DNA from: Herbaspirillum aquaticum | GTDB taxonomy: Bacteria; Pseudomonadota; Gammaproteobacteria; Burkholderiales; Burkholderiaceae_D | Direction of reading: 5' to 3' | DNA: 52,251 bases | Assembly: GCF_002213425.1 (NCBI RefSeq) | Contig: NZ_NJGV01000030.1 | Coordinates: 1-52,251, forward strand | Shown here: piece by piece, positions 43,729 to 52,251 of the stretch | How positions within the stretch are numbered: the first letter of the stretch is position 1 | Layout of the letters: every line of letters starts with the position of its first letter | Position numbers and translations under genes: made by a program | Notes under the pieces: model-generated | The model's input: only the letters and a program-made list of their open reading frames with translations | Database searches by the model: none | Told to the model about the DNA's origin: nothing

Positions 43729-44091
43729 TTAGAACTTCAGGCCGGCTTCACGCGCAGCCTCAGCCAGCGCCTTGACGCGACCGTGATAACGGAAACCGGA
43801 GCGGTCGAATGCGACTTCAGTCACACCGGCCTTCAGAGCCTTCTCCGCCACGCGCTTGCCGATCAGGGCAGCAGCGGCAGCATTGCCGCCCTTGCCGGTC
43901 TGACCTGCCAGCTGGGCGCGGACTTCTGCTTCCAGGGTGGAAGCGGAAGCCAGCACGTTGGCGTCGGGGCCGATGACGCTGGCGTAGATGTGCGTGTTGG
44001 TACGGTGCACAGCCAGACGATTCACCTTCAGTTCTGCGATCTTGGCGCGAGTCTGAGTCGCACGGCGCAGGCGAGATTGTTTCTTGTCCAT
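43729..44091 (-). CDS. rplR: 50S ribosomal protein L18
   Basis: This 120-residue protein opens [20 protein letters not shown] and ends [24 protein letters not shown], the standard L18. It binds 5S rRNA with L5 and L25. I use ATG 44091 rather than a TTG two codons earlier. It is spaced 12 bases from both rplF and rpsE. Confidence 0.98.
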   Translation of the reverse strand: MDKKQSRLRRATQTRAKIAELKVNRLAVHRTNTHIYASVIGPDANVLASASTLEAEVRAQLAGQTGKGGNAAAAALIGKRVAEKALKAGVTEVAFDRSGFRYHGRVKALAEAAREAGLKF

Positions 44092-44103
44092 CGTCAACCC
44101 CTA

Positions 44104-44637
44104 TTACTTCTTCTTGGTTTCTTTGAGAGTCACCACTTCGTCAGCGTAGCGCACACCCTTGCCCTTGTAGGGTTCGGGTTCGCGGTACGCGCGAATTTCA
44201 GCGGCGACCTGGCCAACCACCTGGCGATCGATACCCTTGATCAGGATTTCGGTCTGGGTCGGGGTCTCAACCTTGATGCCGGCGGGCATCTGGTGAACGA
44301 TGGGGTGCGAGAAGCCCAGCGACAGGTTCAGCTTGTCGCCTTGTGCTTGTGCACGGAAACCCACGCCAACCAGGTTCAGCTTCTTTTCGAAGCCCTTGGT
44401 GACGCCGTTGACCATGTTGTTGACCAGAGCACGCAGGGTGCCCGACATCGCGTTGGCTTCGCGGCTGTCATCAGCCACTTCGAAGCTCAGCGAGCCATTG
44501 TTGTTGACCACCTTGACCTTCTTGGTCAGCGGTTGGGTCAAGGAGCCCAGCGGGCCCTTGACGGTGATTTGCTCTGCAGTGATGGTCGCTTCCGCGCCAT
44601 TCGGCAGTGCAACAGGCATTTTACCTACACGAGACAT
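44104..44637 (-). CDS. rplF: 50S ribosomal protein L6
   Basis: This 177-residue protein has two similar domains and the signature [16 protein letters not shown] near the C-terminus, ending in Lys-rich ETKKK. L6 sits at the base of the factor-binding stalk and contacts the sarcin-ricin loop region. It opens [16 protein letters not shown]. It lies between rpsH and rplR. Confidence 0.99.
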   Translation of the reverse strand: MSRVGKMPVALPNGAEATITAEQITVKGPLGSLTQPLTKKVKVVNNNGSLSFEVADDSREANAMSGTLRALVNNMVNGVTKGFEKKLNLVGVGFRAQAQGDKLNLSLGFSHPIVHQMPAGIKVETPTQTEILIKGIDRQVVGQVAAEIRAYREPEPYKGKGVRYADEVVTLKETKKK

Positions 44638-44647
44638 CTTGCACTCC

Positions 44648-45043
44648 TTAGGCCACGTAGCAAATCACTTCGCCACCGACACCGGTTGCGCGTGCTTTGC
44701 GATCAGTCATCACGCCGCGCGGGGTGGACACGATTGCCACACCCAGGCCGTTCATGACGTTGGGGATATCGTCCTTGCCCTTGTAGATGCGCAGACCCGG
44801 ACGGGACACGCGCTCCAGGCGCTCGATGACCGGACGGCCAGCGTAATACTTCAAACCGATTTTCAATTCAGCCTTGCCATCAGCGGCAACAACGGCGAAA
44901 TCTTCGATATAGCCCTCGTCCTTGAGGACGTTGGCAATGGCGACCTTCACTTTGGAAGACGGCATGACGACGGTAGTCTTGTTCACGCCTTGCGCATTGC
45001 GGATACGGGTCAGCATATCGGCGATAGGATCGCTCATACTCAT
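44648..45043 (-). CDS. rpsH: 30S ribosomal protein S8
   Basis: This 131-residue protein opens [18 protein letters not shown] and contains the C-terminal signature [15 protein letters not shown]8 binds helix 21 of 16S rRNA and in enterobacteria represses the spc operon by binding near rplE. I did not try to fold such a site here. It follows rpsN by 14 bases. Confidence 0.99.
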   Translation of the reverse strand: MSMSDPIADMLTRIRNAQGVNKTTVVMPSSKVKVAIANVLKDEGYIEDFAVVAADGKAELKIGLKYYAGRPVIERLERVSRPGLRIYKGKDDIPNVMNGLGVAIVSTPRGVMTDRKARATGVGGEVICYVA

Positions 45044-45057
45044 TGCTTCTTCTCCTA

Positions 45058-45363
45058 TTACCAGCTAGCTTTGGTCAAACCCGGGATTTCGCCGCGCATG
45101 GCGATTTCACGGACCTTGATACGGCCCAATCCGAACTTGCGGAAAGTACCACGGGGACGGCCAGTCAGTGCGCAACGGTTGCGCTGACGGGTCGGAGCGG
45201 AGTTACGCGGCAGAGCCTGCAGCTTCAGGCGGGCTTCGTAACGCTCTTCTTCCGACTTCGATTGGTCGTCGATAATAGCCTTCAACTCGGCGCGCTTGGC
45301 AGCATACTTCTTCACCATTTCTGCGCGCTTCTGTTCACGGTTAATCAGTGCCAGTTTTGCCAT
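45058..45363 (-). CDS. rpsN: 30S ribosomal protein S14 (zinc-free form)
   Basis: This 101-residue protein opens [20 protein letters not shown] and contains [19 protein letters not shown]. It is the long form without the zinc-finger cysteines (C-minus); only one Cys is present. It helps assemble the head of the small subunit. It is spaced 7 bases from rplE and 14 from rpsH. Confidence 0.99.
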   Translation of the reverse strand: MAKLALINREQKRAEMVKKYAAKRAELKAIIDDQSKSEEERYEARLKLQALPRNSAPTRQRNRCALTGRPRGTFRKFGLGRIKVREIAMRGEIPGLTKASW

Positions 45364-45370
45364 GGCATCC

Positions 45371-45910
45371 TCAGTTTCTGAACGGGAATTTAAATGCGGC
45401 GAGAAGCGCCTTCGCTTCGTCGTCGGTCTTTGCAGTCGTGGTGATGCTGATGTTCATGCCACGCAGTGCATCGATCTTGTCGTACTCAATTTCGGGGAAG
45501 ATGATCTGCTCTTTCACACCGATGTTGTAGTTGCCACGACCATCGAACGCACGACCCGACACGCCACGGAAGTCACGCACGCGCGGCAGGGCCACGGTGA
45601 TCAGACGATCCAGGAATTCGTACATGCGGGCGCCACGCAGGGTCACCATGCAACCGATCGGGTAGCCTTCGCGGATCTTGAAACCTGCGATAGCCTTGCG
45701 AGCCTTGGTCACCACCGGCTTCTGGCCAGCAATCTTGGTCAGATCGCCAACGGCGTGCTCGATGATCTTCTTGTCCGCAACTGCTTCGGACAGACCCATG
45801 TTCAGGGTGATCTTCAGGATGCGCGGAACTTCCATCACCGACTTGTACGAATACTTCGTAGTCAGATCGGCGACGACCTTATCTTTATAAAACTGTTGAA
45901 GACGTGCCAT
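45371..45910 (-). CDS. rplE: 50S ribosomal protein L5
   Basis: This 179-residue protein opens [20 protein letters not shown] and contains [12 protein letters not shown] and [20 protein letters not shown], the L5 signatures. It binds 5S rRNA and touches the P-site tRNA and S13. It lies 5 bases after rplX. Confidence 0.99.
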   Translation of the reverse strand: MARLQQFYKDKVVADLTTKYSYKSVMEVPRILKITLNMGLSEAVADKKIIEHAVGDLTKIAGQKPVVTKARKAIAGFKIREGYPIGCMVTLRGARMYEFLDRLITVALPRVRDFRGVSGRAFDGRGNYNIGVKEQIIFPEIEYDKIDALRGMNISITTTAKTDDEAKALLAAFKFPFRN

Positions 45911-45915
45911 GATGT

Positions 45916-46230
45916 TTAAACCTTAACGACTTCGCCGTTGGACTTGAAAGCGCGGACCTTCTTGCCGTCCACTTCCTTGTAAGCCACACGATCTGCCTTG
46001 CCGGTCGCAGCGTTGAACAACGCGACGTTCGACACATGAATTGGCATCAGCTTATCGACGATGCCGCCAGTTGCACCCGTCATCGGGTTCGGACGGGTCG
46101 CCTTCTTTGCGACGTTCACGCCTTCCACGACGACATAATCGGTCCCGACGCGAGCAGTCACGACACCGCGCTTGCCCTTGTCTTTGCCGGTCAACACGAT
46201 GACTTCATCGTTTTTACGAATCTTTGCCAT
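45916..46230 (-). CDS. rplX: 50S ribosomal protein L24
   Basis: This 104-residue protein has the KOW motif near the start ([20 protein letters not shown]). It is an early assembly initiator of the large subunit. I choose ATG 46230 over a GTG two codons earlier because AAGGAG is best placed for it. It lies between rplN and rplE. Confidence 0.98.
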   Translation of the reverse strand: MAKIRKNDEVIVLTGKDKGKRGVVTARVGTDYVVVEGVNVAKKATRPNPMTGATGGIVDKLMPIHVSNVALFNAATGKADRVAYKEVDGKKVRAFKSNGEVVKV

Positions 46231-46239
46231 GACCACTCC

Positions 46240-46608
46240 TTACAGAACTTCAGGCGCCAGGGAGACGATCTTCATGAAGCGCTCTGTACGCAGCTCACGA
46301 GTCACCGGCCCAAAGATACGGGTGCCGATGGGCTCCAGCTTGGCGTTCAGCAGGACGGCAGCATTACCATCGAACTTGACCAGCGAACCATCCTGACGAC
46401 GCACGCCCTTGGCGGTGCGAACGACGACAGCGTTATAAATTTCACCCTTCTTGACGCGACCACGCGGTGCTGCGCTCTTGACAGTAACCTTGATCACATC
46501 GCCAATGCCCGCATAGCGGCGCTTGGAACCACCCAAGACCTTGATGCACAGAACTTCGCGCGCACCAGTGTTGTCGGCCACTTCGAGCCGGCTTTCAGTT
46601 TGAATCAT
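46240..46608 (-). CDS. rplN: 50S ribosomal protein L14
   Basis: This 122-residue protein opens [20 protein letters not shown] and ends [12 protein letters not shown], the universal L14 layout. It binds 23S rRNA and forms a bridge to the small subunit. It begins the spc operon, 196 bases after rpsQ; that gap is far larger than any other within the S10-spc genes apart from rpsJ-rplC. Confidence 0.99.
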   Translation of the reverse strand: MIQTESRLEVADNTGAREVLCIKVLGGSKRRYAGIGDVIKVTVKSAAPRGRVKKGEIYNAVVVRTAKGVRRQDGSLVKFDGNAAVLLNAKLEPIGTRIFGPVTRELRTERFMKIVSLAPEVL

Positions 46609-46804
46609 GATATTTTCTTTCCCAACTTAATCCGCTTCGCAGGATGCGCTGGCGGTCAGTCTTGGTCCTGTTAGCAAGCGAACTCGCTAGTTAGGGGACG
46701 AATAGAGCTACTCTTGAGTCTTCCTCTGCAAACTTTGTTTTGCAAAGAAAGAGCTCGATATTATGGCACCATAATATCGAGCACGCAAGTACTACCTTTA
46801 CTGC
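46609..46804 (-). promoter_or_regulatory. S10/spc operon boundary with a 30-bp palindrome
   Basis: This 196-base gap between rpsQ and rplN contains a near-perfect 30-bp palindrome at 46753-46782, arms GCTCGATATTAT and ATAATATCGAGC with GGCACC at the centre. It is followed on the minus strand by TCTTTCTTTGC. A smaller stem (CTTTG/CAAAG) and an AGCGA-GTT-CGCT-like stem lie closer to rplN. The large stem probably ends most S10 transcription. A promoter for spc is expected here but no clear -35/-10 pair was found. Confidence 0.6.
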
Positions 46805-47077
46805 TTAAACGATTTGTGCTTCCTGCACCACACGGGTCACAGTCCACGCCTTCGTCTTGGAGATCGGACGGCTTTCGGTGATTTCCACCACATCGCCGGC
46901 CTTCGCCGTGTTTTGCTCATCATGCGCATGGTACTTCTTGGTGCGCTTGATGATCTTGCCGTACAGCGGGTGCTTCATTTGACGCTCGATTTCGACAGTG
47001 ACGGTCTTATCCATCTTGTCCGACACAACTTTGCCAATCAGCGTGCGCTTGAGCGCTTGTTTCACTTGATCGTTCAT
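46805..47077 (-). CDS. rpsQ: 30S ribosomal protein S17
   Basis: This 90-residue OB-fold protein contains [20 protein letters not shown] and [20 protein letters not shown], standard for S17. It is a primary 16S rRNA binder. Its ATG overlaps the rpmC stop by 4 bases (ATGA), indicating coupled translation. It is the last S10-operon gene before the long gap. Confidence 0.99.
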   Translation of the reverse strand: MNDQVKQALKRTLIGKVVSDKMDKTVTVEIERQMKHPLYGKIIKRTKKYHAHDEQNTAKAGDVVEITESRPISKTKAWTVTRVVQEAQIV

Positions 47078-47268
47078 TGTTGGCCATCCTTCGAGTTGAT
47101 CACAGTTTTCACACGTGCGATGTCGCGACGTACCTTCTTCAGCTGTGCGGTATTGTTCAGTTGCTGGGTCGCAATTTGCATGCGCAGGCTGAACTGAGCT
47201 TTCAACAGCTCGCCCAGTTCCTTTTCCAGTCCTGCCTTGTCCTTACCGCGGAGTTCAGATGCTTTCAT
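47074..47268 (-). CDS. rpmC: 50S ribosomal protein L29
   Basis: This 64-residue helical-hairpin protein opens [20 protein letters not shown] and contains [17 protein letters not shown]29 lies at the tunnel exit and contacts trigger factor. It overlaps rpsQ by 4 bases and follows rplP by 13 bases. Confidence 0.99.
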   Translation of the reverse strand: MKASELRGKDKAGLEKELGELLKAQFSLRMQIATQQLNNTAQLKKVRRDIARVKTVINSKDGQQ

Positions 47269-47281
47269 GTTCCGCTCCTAA

Positions 47282-47701
47282 TTATTGACCGACTTGGCGA
47301 ACAACGAAAGTCGTCGACAGCGGCAATTTGGCAGCAGCCAAACGGAACGCCTCGCGCGCCAGGGCTTCGTCCACACCGTCCATCTCGTACAGTACCTTAC
47401 CCGGCTGGATTTCAGCCACGTAGTACTCCGGATTACCCTTACCGTTACCCATACGCACTTCTGCGGGCTTCTGGGAAATTGGCTTGTCCGGGAAAACGCG
47501 GATCCAGATACGACCACCGCGCTTGATGTGACGGGTCATCGCACGACGAGCAGCTTCGATCTGACGGGCAGTGATACGGCCGCGGCCGGTTGCCTTCAGA
47601 CCAAAATCGCCGAACGAGACGGCAGTTCCGCGGGTGTGCGAAATGCCGGTGTTACGACCTTTTTGTTCTTTACGATATTTTCTACGTGCTGGTTGCAGCA
47701 T
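47282..47701 (-). CDS. rplP: 50S ribosomal protein L16
   Basis: This 139-residue protein opens [20 protein letters not shown] and contains [18 protein letters not shown] and the [12 protein letters not shown] region. L16 positions A-site tRNA. It starts 2 bases before the rpsC end spacing, so the genes are almost contiguous. Confidence 0.99.
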   Translation of the reverse strand: MLQPARRKYRKEQKGRNTGISHTRGTAVSFGDFGLKATGRGRITARQIEAARRAMTRHIKRGGRIWIRVFPDKPISQKPAEVRMGNGKGNPEYYVAEIQPGKVLYEMDGVDEALAREAFRLAAAKLPLSTTFVVRQVGQ

Positions 47702-47703
47702 GA

Positions 47704-48522
47704 TTATTCTCCTGCTTTCTCAGCCGACACACCGGCATCGGCAGCTTGAGGACGACCACCGCCACGCTTTGCACCGGCGCCAGGAGCACCAGTCTTGGAG
47801 CGGGGACGTGCACCCGGCTTGCCGTCGTCACGACGGGGACCACGACGCTTCTTGTCGTCTTCCGGTTCGCCGACCAGCACCGGCGATTCGCCGTTTGCCA
47901 GGCGATCGCCCTTGTAGACCCACACCTTCACACCGATGATGCCGTAGGTGGTTTCAGCTTCGCCGAAGCCATAGTCGATATCGGCGCGCAGGGTGTGCAG
48001 GGGCACACGGCCTTCACGGTACCATTCGGTACGTGCGATTTCGATGCCGTTCAGACGACCCGAGGACATGATCTTGATGCCTTGGGCGCCCAGGCGCATT
48101 GCGTTCTGCATCGCACGCTTCATGGCGCGACGGAACATGATGCGCTTTTCCAGTTGCTGGCAGATCGAGTCAGCGATCAGCTGAGCATCGGCTTCCGGCT
48201 TGCGGATTTCTTCGATGTTGACGTGCACGGGCACGCCCATCAGCTTGGCCAGTGCCGACTTCAGCACTTCGATGTCCTCGCCCTTCTTGCCGATCACAAC
48301 GCCCGGACGGGAGCTGTAAATGGTGATGCGGGCGTTCTTGGCAGGACGCTCGATGACCACGCGGCCAACCGAAGCGTTCTTCAGCTTCTTCTTCAGGTAA
48401 GCACGGACCTTCAGGTCCTCGTTGAGCATGTCGGCAAAGTTGTTGTTGCCTGCATACCAACGCGAGCCCCAGTTACGCGTAACCGCCAGACGGAAACCGG
48501 TTGGATGAATCTTCTGTCCCAT
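47704..48522 (-). CDS. rpsC: 30S ribosomal protein S3
   Basis: This 272-residue protein opens [20 protein letters not shown], with a KH domain ([13 protein letters not shown], about 70-82) and [21 protein letters not shown]3 forms the mRNA entry channel with S4 and S5. It is longer than the usual 210-235 residues because of a disordered Gly/Arg/Pro/Ala tail after about residue 215. Such tails occur in betaproteobacteria. Confidence 0.99.
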   Translation of the reverse strand: MGQKIHPTGFRLAVTRNWGSRWYAGNNNFADMLNEDLKVRAYLKKKLKNASVGRVVIERPAKNARITIYSSRPGVVIGKKGEDIEVLKSALAKLMGVPVHVNIEEIRKPEADAQLIADSICQQLEKRIMFRRAMKRAMQNAMRLGAQGIKIMSSGRLNGIEIARTEWYREGRVPLHTLRADIDYGFGEAETTYGIIGVKVWVYKGDRLANGESPVLVGEPEDDKKRRGPRRDDGKPGARPRSKTGAPGAGAKRGGGRPQAADAGVSAEKAGE

Positions 48523-48531
48523 CGTGACTCC

Positions 48532-48861
48532 TTAGTTTCCGACGGTCACGTAAATGTGACACGACTGCTTGGAAATACGATCACCACGGCCCTTAGCACG
48601 CGCCGTGAAGCGCTTGAGGACCGCACCCTTTTCCACATAAATGGTCTTGACTTTCAGCTCGTCAATGTCGGCACCATCGTTGTGTTCGGCGTTCGCGATT
48701 GCGGACTCCAGAACCTTCTTGATGATGACCGCGCCCTTCTTGGGGCTGAAGGCCAAGATATTCAGTGCCTGATCAACTTTTTTACCGCGGATCAGGTCTG
48801 CAACCAGGCGGCCTTTCTGGGCCGACAGGTGCACACCGCGCAGAGTAGCTTTAGTTTCCAT
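48532..48861 (-). CDS. rplV: 50S ribosomal protein L22
   Basis: This 109-residue protein opens [20 protein letters not shown] and contains the tunnel-hairpin region [20 protein letters not shown], the site of macrolide contact. Two ATGs are adjacent (48864, 48861); I take the second, the family start. It lies between rpsS and rpsC. Confidence 0.98.
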   Translation of the reverse strand: METKATLRGVHLSAQKGRLVADLIRGKKVDQALNILAFSPKKGAVIIKKVLESAIANAEHNDGADIDELKVKTIYVEKGAVLKRFTARAKGRGDRISKQSCHIYVTVGN

Positions 48862-48870
48862 CATAGGACC

Positions 48871-49146
48871 TTATTTCTTAGCCTTCTTATCGGCAGCGTG
48901 ACCCTTGAAAGTACGGGTCAGCGCGAATTCGCCGAGCTTGTGACCAACCATGTTTTCCGACACATAGACCGGCACGTGTGCCTTGCCATTGTGCACGGCA
49001 ATCGTCAGGCCGATGAAGTCCGGCATGATGGTCGAACGACGCGACCAGGTCTTGATCGGCTTCTTGTCCTTGGTAGCCTGGGCAGCCTCAACCTTTTTCA
49101 CCAGGTGGGCGTCGCAGAAAGGACCTTTTTTCAATGAACGTGTCAT
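48871..49146 (-). CDS. rpsS: 30S ribosomal protein S19
   Basis: This 91-residue protein opens [20 protein letters not shown] and contains [20 protein letters not shown], the S19 signature. It pairs with S13 in the head of the small subunit. It lies 10 bases after rplB. Confidence 0.99.
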   Translation of the reverse strand: MTRSLKKGPFCDAHLVKKVEAAQATKDKKPIKTWSRRSTIMPDFIGLTIAVHNGKAHVPVYVSENMVGHKLGEFALTRTFKGHAADKKAKK

Positions 49147-49156
49147 GTTTTATCCT

Positions 49157-49984
49157 TTATTTCTTGCCGCGACGCGAGACAATCATCGAAGTCGTACGCT
49201 TGTTGCTACGAGTCTTCTTGCCCTTGGTCTGCTGGCCCCACGGGGAAACCGGGTGACGACCAGCGGCGGTCTTGCCTTCACCACCACCGTGCGGGTGATC
49301 CACCGGGTTCATGACAACGCCACGAACGGTCGGACGCACACCGCGCCAACGGGTTGCACCGGCCTTACCGATCTTGCGCAGGTTGTGCTCGCCGTTACCG
49401 ACTTCACCGATGGTGGCGCGGCATTCGATGTGAACGCGACGCACTTCACCGGAGCGCAGACGAACCTGGGCGTAGGTGCCTTCACGTGCCATCAGCACGA
49501 CAGCGGCGCCAGCGGTACGGGCGATTTGCGCGCCCTTGCCCGGCAGCATTTCCACGCAGTGGATGGTGGTACCGACGGGGATGTTGCGGATCGGCAGGGT
49601 GTTGCCCGACTTGATCGGAGCTTCAGAACCGCTGATCAGCTGATCGCCAACCGACACGCCCTTGGGAGCGATGATGTACTTGCGCTCGCCGTCCGCGTAG
49701 CACAGCAGTGCGATGTGCGCGGTACGGTTCGGGTCGTATTCGATACGCTCAACCTTGGCAGGGATACCATCCTTGTTGCGACGGAAGTCGACAACACGGT
49801 AGTGCTGCTTGTGACCACCGCCGATGTGGCGGGTGGTGATGTGGCCGTTGTTGTTACGGCCGGCGGTCTTGGACTTCTTTTCGACCAGCGATGCCAGCGG
49901 ACGGCCCTTGTACAGGTCGGGATTGACGACCTTGACCATGCCGCGCCGACCGGGCGAGGTCGGCTTCACTTTTACGAGTGCCAT
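49157..49984 (-). CDS. rplB: 50S ribosomal protein L2
   Basis: This 275-residue protein opens [20 protein letters not shown] and contains the conserved [15 protein letters not shown] near 225-239, including the histidine next to the peptidyl transferase centre. L2 is needed for subunit joining. Its start codon shares one base with the rplW stop (TAATG). Confidence 0.99.
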   Translation of the reverse strand: MALVKVKPTSPGRRGMVKVVNPDLYKGRPLASLVEKKSKTAGRNNNGHITTRHIGGGHKQHYRVVDFRRNKDGIPAKVERIEYDPNRTAHIALLCYADGERKYIIAPKGVSVGDQLISGSEAPIKSGNTLPIRNIPVGTTIHCVEMLPGKGAQIARTAGAAVVLMAREGTYAQVRLRSGEVRRVHIECRATIGEVGNGEHNLRKIGKAGATRWRGVRPTVRGVVMNPVDHPHGGGEGKTAAGRHPVSPWGQQTKGKKTRSNKRTTSMIVSRRGKK

Positions 49985-50301
49985 TATTTAGCCTCCTCGG
50001 TGAAGTTGATTTCTTGACCCGGCTTCAGGCTGACGAAAGCACGGCGGGTGTGGTTGCGGCGGCCCATACCGTTGCGCGAGCGCTTCTGCTTGCCCTGACG
50101 GTTGGCGACTTGCACCGATTCCACTTCCACCTTGAACAGCAGTTCGACGGCGGCCTTGACTTCCAGCTTGGTGGCGTCCTTGGCGACCAGGAAGACGACT
50201 TGCTCGTTCTTCTCGGCGACAAAGGTTGCCTTTTCGGAGATCACCGGTGCCAGCAGCACCTTCATCAGGCGCTCTTCGCTATGTTTCACGATTGCGTTCA
50301 T
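49984..50301 (-). CDS. rplW: 50S ribosomal protein L23
   Basis: This 105-residue protein contains [15 protein letters not shown] near the N-terminus and [20 protein letters not shown] in the loop that reaches the tunnel. L23 is the docking site for trigger factor and the signal recognition particle. It overlaps rplD by 4 bases. A Met at position 13 is a less likely start. Confidence 0.98.
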   Translation of the reverse strand: MNAIVKHSEERLMKVLLAPVISEKATFVAEKNEQVVFLVAKDATKLEVKAAVELLFKVEVESVQVANRQGKQKRSRNGMGRRNHTRRAFVSLKPGQEINFTEEAK

Positions 50302-50918
50302 GCCAGCAACTCCTCAATCTTTGCCAGAGCCGGCTTGGTGATCAAGACATTCTTGAAGTACACCAGCGACACGGGATCAGCTTGACGCGGCTCGACCACC
50401 AGCACGCCCGGCAGGTTGCGCGAGGCCAGCAGCAGCTTTTCGTCCAGGCTGTCGGTAATAACCAGCACCGATTCCATGCCCATGCCCTTCAACTTCTGGG
50501 CCAGCAGCTTGGTCTTCGGGGCTTCGACGGCGAACTCTTCGACGACCGACAGGCGGCCTTCACGAGCCAACTGGGACAGGATCGAGCAGACACCTGCGCG
50601 ATACATCTTCTTGTTGACCTTGTGGGTGAAGTTTTCGTCAGGCGAGTTCGGGAAGATACGGCCACCACCGCGCCACAGAGGCGACGAAGACATACCGGCA
50701 CGTGCACGGCCAGTACCCTTTTGACGCCAGGGCTTCTTGGTGGTGTGGCTGACTTCTTCACGATCCTTTTGCTTGCGGTTGCCGCTACGAGCGTTGGCTT
50801 GGTAGGCAACCACGACCTGGTGGATCAGGGCTTCGTTGTAGTCACGACCGAAAATGGTATCCGGTGCGGCGACGTTCGAAGCAGCTTGACCTTGGTCATT
50901 CAGGAGCTTCAGTTCCAT
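50298..50918 (-). CDS. rplD: 50S ribosomal protein L4
   Basis: This 206-residue protein contains the tunnel-loop [21 protein letters not shown] sequence ([20 protein letters not shown], near 64-83). L4 lines the exit tunnel and, in enterobacteria, represses the S10 operon through the leader before rpsJ. Here the operon seems to start at rplC instead, so any such control would have to act there. It follows rplC by 2 bases. Confidence 0.98.
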   Translation of the reverse strand: MELKLLNDQGQAASNVAAPDTIFGRDYNEALIHQVVVAYQANARSGNRKQKDREEVSHTTKKPWRQKGTGRARAGMSSSPLWRGGGRIFPNSPDENFTHKVNKKMYRAGVCSILSQLAREGRLSVVEEFAVEAPKTKLLAQKLKGMGMESVLVITDSLDEKLLLASRNLPGVLVVEPRQADPVSLVYFKNVLITKPALAKIEELLA

Positions 50919-50920
50919 TA

Positions 50921-51577
50921 TTAAGCCCCCTTCTTCGCTTTGACTTTGACTGCCGGCGAAACGATCACTTGACCGTTCTTGGCGCCAGGAACGGCACCCT
51001 TGACCAGCAGCAGCTGACGCTCTGCGTCCACACGGGCGATTTCCAGGTTCTGGACGGTGGTCTTGACATCACCCAGATGACCGGTCATGCGCTTGCCGGG
51101 GAACACGCGGCCCGGATCCTGCGCCATACCGATGGAGCCAGGAACGTTGTGCGAGCGGGAGTTACCGTGGGTCGCGCGACCCGACGAGAAGTTGTAACGC
51201 TTGATGGTACCGGCGTAGCCCTTACCGATCGACACGCCTTGCACGTCGACTTTCTGGCCAGCTTCAAACATGCCGATGCCAACGACGTCGCCAGCCTTCA
51301 GTTCGGCAGCCTTGGAAGCGTCAACACGGAATTCTTTGAGGACAGTACCTGCCTCTACGCCAGCTTTGGCGAAGTGGCCGGCGGCGGCTTTCACCACGCG
51401 CGAAGCGCGGCGTTGACCGAAGGTCACCTGAACAGCGGAATAACCATCCACTTCAGGCGTTTTGATTTGAGTCACGCGGTTGTTGGACACGTCCAGCACG
51501 GTCACAGGGATCGAATCCCCATCTTCCGTGAAGATGCGCATCATACCAACCTTGCGACCAACAAGGCCCAGGCTCAT
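50921..51577 (-). CDS. rplC: 50S ribosomal protein L3
   Basis: This 218-residue protein opens [20 protein letters not shown] and contains the [20 protein letters not shown] region with the conserved Gln that is methylated by PrmB in relatives. L3 is an early assembly protein at the peptidyl transferase centre. I choose ATG 51577, with GGAGAA 7-12 bases upstream; another in-frame ATG at 51589 has no such site. A promoter and terminator separate it from rpsJ. Confidence 0.98.
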   Translation of the reverse strand: MSLGLVGRKVGMMRIFTEDGDSIPVTVLDVSNNRVTQIKTPEVDGYSAVQVTFGQRRASRVVKAAAGHFAKAGVEAGTVLKEFRVDASKAAELKAGDVVGIGMFEAGQKVDVQGVSIGKGYAGTIKRYNFSSGRATHGNSRSHNVPGSIGMAQDPGRVFPGKRMTGHLGDVKTTVQNLEIARVDAERQLLLVKGAVPGAKNGQVIVSPAVKVKAKKGA

Positions 51578-51674
51578 TGTTTTCTCCATTCCCGCCTGCG
51601 ATTGGGCGGGGCTGATGTTCGTACTACCATAAATTATGGGTCTTGCAAACGCAAAACCCACATCGAAGCCGAGC

Positions 51675-51703
51675 ATTATAGCCCGTAAAACAAAAGCGCA
51701 CAA
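51675..51703 (-). promoter_or_regulatory. Promoter for rplC and the S10 genes
   Basis: On the minus strand a perfect TATAAT (51675-51680) lies 17 bases after TTGTGC (51698-51703). The -35 is weak and overlaps the arm of the preceding terminator stem. Transcription would begin near 51668. Confidence 0.6.
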
Positions 51704-51721
51704 CCGAGGTTGTGCGCTTTT
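51692..51721 (-). terminator. Terminator after rpsJ
   Basis: AAAAGCGCACAACC and GGTTGTGCGCTTTT pair perfectly around a 2-base centre (or 13 bp with a CGAG-type loop), followed on the minus strand by TTTTGTTTT-like sequence. It lies 20 bases after the rpsJ stop. Confidence 0.8.
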
Positions 51722-51740
51722 CCAACACTATGCCAGCTGA

Positions 51741-52058
51741 TTACTGCAGCTTGATTTCAACGTCAACGCCAGCGGGCAGGTCCAGCTTCATCAATGCGTC
51801 AACCGTCTTGTCGGTCGGATCGACGATATCCATCAGGCGCTGATGGGTACGGATTTCGAACTGATCGCGGGAGGTCTTGTTGACGTGCGGCGAGCGCAGG
51901 ACGTCGAAGCGCTGGATGCGGGTCGGCAGGGGAACCGGGCCCTTGACGACAGCGCCGGTACGCTTGGCGGTGTCAACGATTTCCAGTGCGGACTGGTCGA
52001 TCAGACGATAGTCGAAAGCTTTCAGACGGATACGGATTTTTTGGCTAGGAACCGACAT
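51741..52058 (-). CDS. rpsJ: 30S ribosomal protein S10
   Basis: This 105-residue protein contains [20 protein letters not shown] and [20 protein letters not shown], nearly invariant in S10. Besides its place in the head of the small subunit, S10 (NusE) joins antitermination complexes with NusB. It lies 98 bases after tuf and is followed by a strong terminator, so it looks like the last gene of the str/tuf transcript rather than the first of the S10 operon. Confidence 0.99.
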   Translation of the reverse strand: MSVPSQKIRIRLKAFDYRLIDQSALEIVDTAKRTGAVVKGPVPLPTRIQRFDVLRSPHVNKTSRDQFEIRTHQRLMDIVDPTDKTVDALMKLDLPAGVDVEIKLQ

Positions 52059-52079
52059 GATTTTCCTTTAAAGAACGAA

Positions 52080-52102
52080 CCGGGGATGGGGATCATCCCC
52101 GG
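52080..52102 (-). other. Hairpin between tuf and rpsJ
   Basis: CCGGGGATG/CATCCCCGG (52080-52088 with 52094-52102) is a perfect 9-bp stem with a 5-base loop, 21 bases before the rpsJ ATG. The sequence after it on the minus strand (GTTCGTTCTTTAAAGG) has some T but also the rpsJ ribosome site. It may be an attenuator or protect tuf mRNA. Confidence 0.55.
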
Positions 52103-52156
52103 CGATGTTAAAAATGCGACTAGTGTTACTGGGTACTGCTACTGCTGATCCGACGA

Positions 52157-52251
52157 TTAGTCGAAGATCTTGGCAACCACGCCGGCGCCGACGGTACGGC
52201 CGCCTTCACGGATAGCGAAGCGCAGGCCTTCTTCCATGGCGATCGGGTTGA
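52157..52251 (-). CDS. tuf: Elongation factor Tu, C-terminal fragment
   Basis: Only the last 31 codons are in the window; the gene runs off the right edge. The reverse strand reads [20 protein letters not shown] then AGVVAKIFD and a TAA at 52157-52159. This is the C-terminal domain of EF-Tu, which delivers aminoacyl-tRNA. It lies directly upstream of rpsJ, as in the str operon of betaproteobacteria. Confidence 0.97.
   Translation of the reverse strand, partial: NPIAMEEGLRFAIREGGRTVGAGVVAKIFD

Larger units (their letters stand above)
51578..51740 (-). promoter_or_regulatory. rpsJ-rplC gap: terminator, internal promoter and structured leader
   Basis: These 163 bases hold three elements on the minus strand: a 14-bp terminator-like stem (51692-51721), a TTGTGC-N17-TATAAT promoter (51675-51703), and a leader of roughly 90 bases. 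The leader has a small dyad (CCATAA/TTATGG, 51627-51639) and a hairpin CCCGCC/GGCGGG (51591-51610) ending just before the rplC ribosome site. This suggests that the S10 genes from rplC on have their own start. Confidence 0.6.

Overview
The window is about 52 kb of GC-rich, gene-dense bacterial chromosome. Three things point to a betaproteobacterium of the Burkholderiales/Oxalobacteraceae, most like Herbaspirillum: the gene content, the single-cysteine DksA, the system II cytochrome c maturation genes, and the order gpmA-envC-ctpA-moeB. That is my judgement from gene order and protein sequence; no database was searched. I see no insertion sequence, prophage, CRISPR array, tRNA or rRNA.

Layout, left to right. 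(1) 1-6.4 kb: a minus-strand operon in which an amino-acid ABC transporter (binding protein, LivH, start of LivM) encloses two enzymes, a trans-3-hydroxy-L-proline dehydratase (Cys/Thr active-site pair) and a delta-1-pyrroline-2-carboxylate reductase. Together they would import trans-3-hydroxy-L-proline and convert it to L-proline. A divergent Lrp/AsnC regulator and a possible sigma-54 promoter lie upstream. An AraC regulator and a divergent AhpD-like gene follow. (2) 7-10.6 kb: a ZnuD-like TonB receptor, a histidine-rich exported protein and dksA, a zinc-flavoured group. (3) 10.9-15.5 kb: gpmA-envC-ctpA-moeB on the minus strand. (4) 15.6-18.5 kb: plus-strand rhodanese-grxC-secB-SH3 protein-gpsA. 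(5) 18.6-25 kb: a small unknown gene, an acetyltransferase, a HAD phosphatase and the cytochrome c maturation genes ccsB-resB beside a dihaem cytochrome c4. (6) 25.2-28.9 kb: engB, hemB, an ECF41-type sigma factor and its AhpD-like partner. A textbook ECF41 promoter lies between the last two. Between engB and hemB, on the minus strand, is a four-hairpin candidate small RNA with an anti-Shine-Dalgarno motif. (7) 29-34.4 kb: a LysR-linked operon of iron-dependent alcohol dehydrogenase, semialdehyde dehydrogenase and an orphan ABC binding protein. (8) 34.4-37.4 kb: 1-Cys peroxiredoxin, dsbD and cutA. (9) 37.5-52.25 kb: the ribosomal protein super-cluster (tuf end, S10, spc and alpha operons, ending with rplQ), all on the minus strand.

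The most interesting material is regulatory: the candidate sRNA, the ECF41 promoter, strong terminators and hairpins inside the ribosomal operons (rpsJ/rplC, rpsQ/rplN, rpsK/rpsD, rpsD/rpoA, rpoA/rplQ), and the operator-like palindromes beside the hydroxyproline regulator. No wholly new protein system is evident. Promoter and RNA calls come from reading the bases by eye and are marked accordingly.
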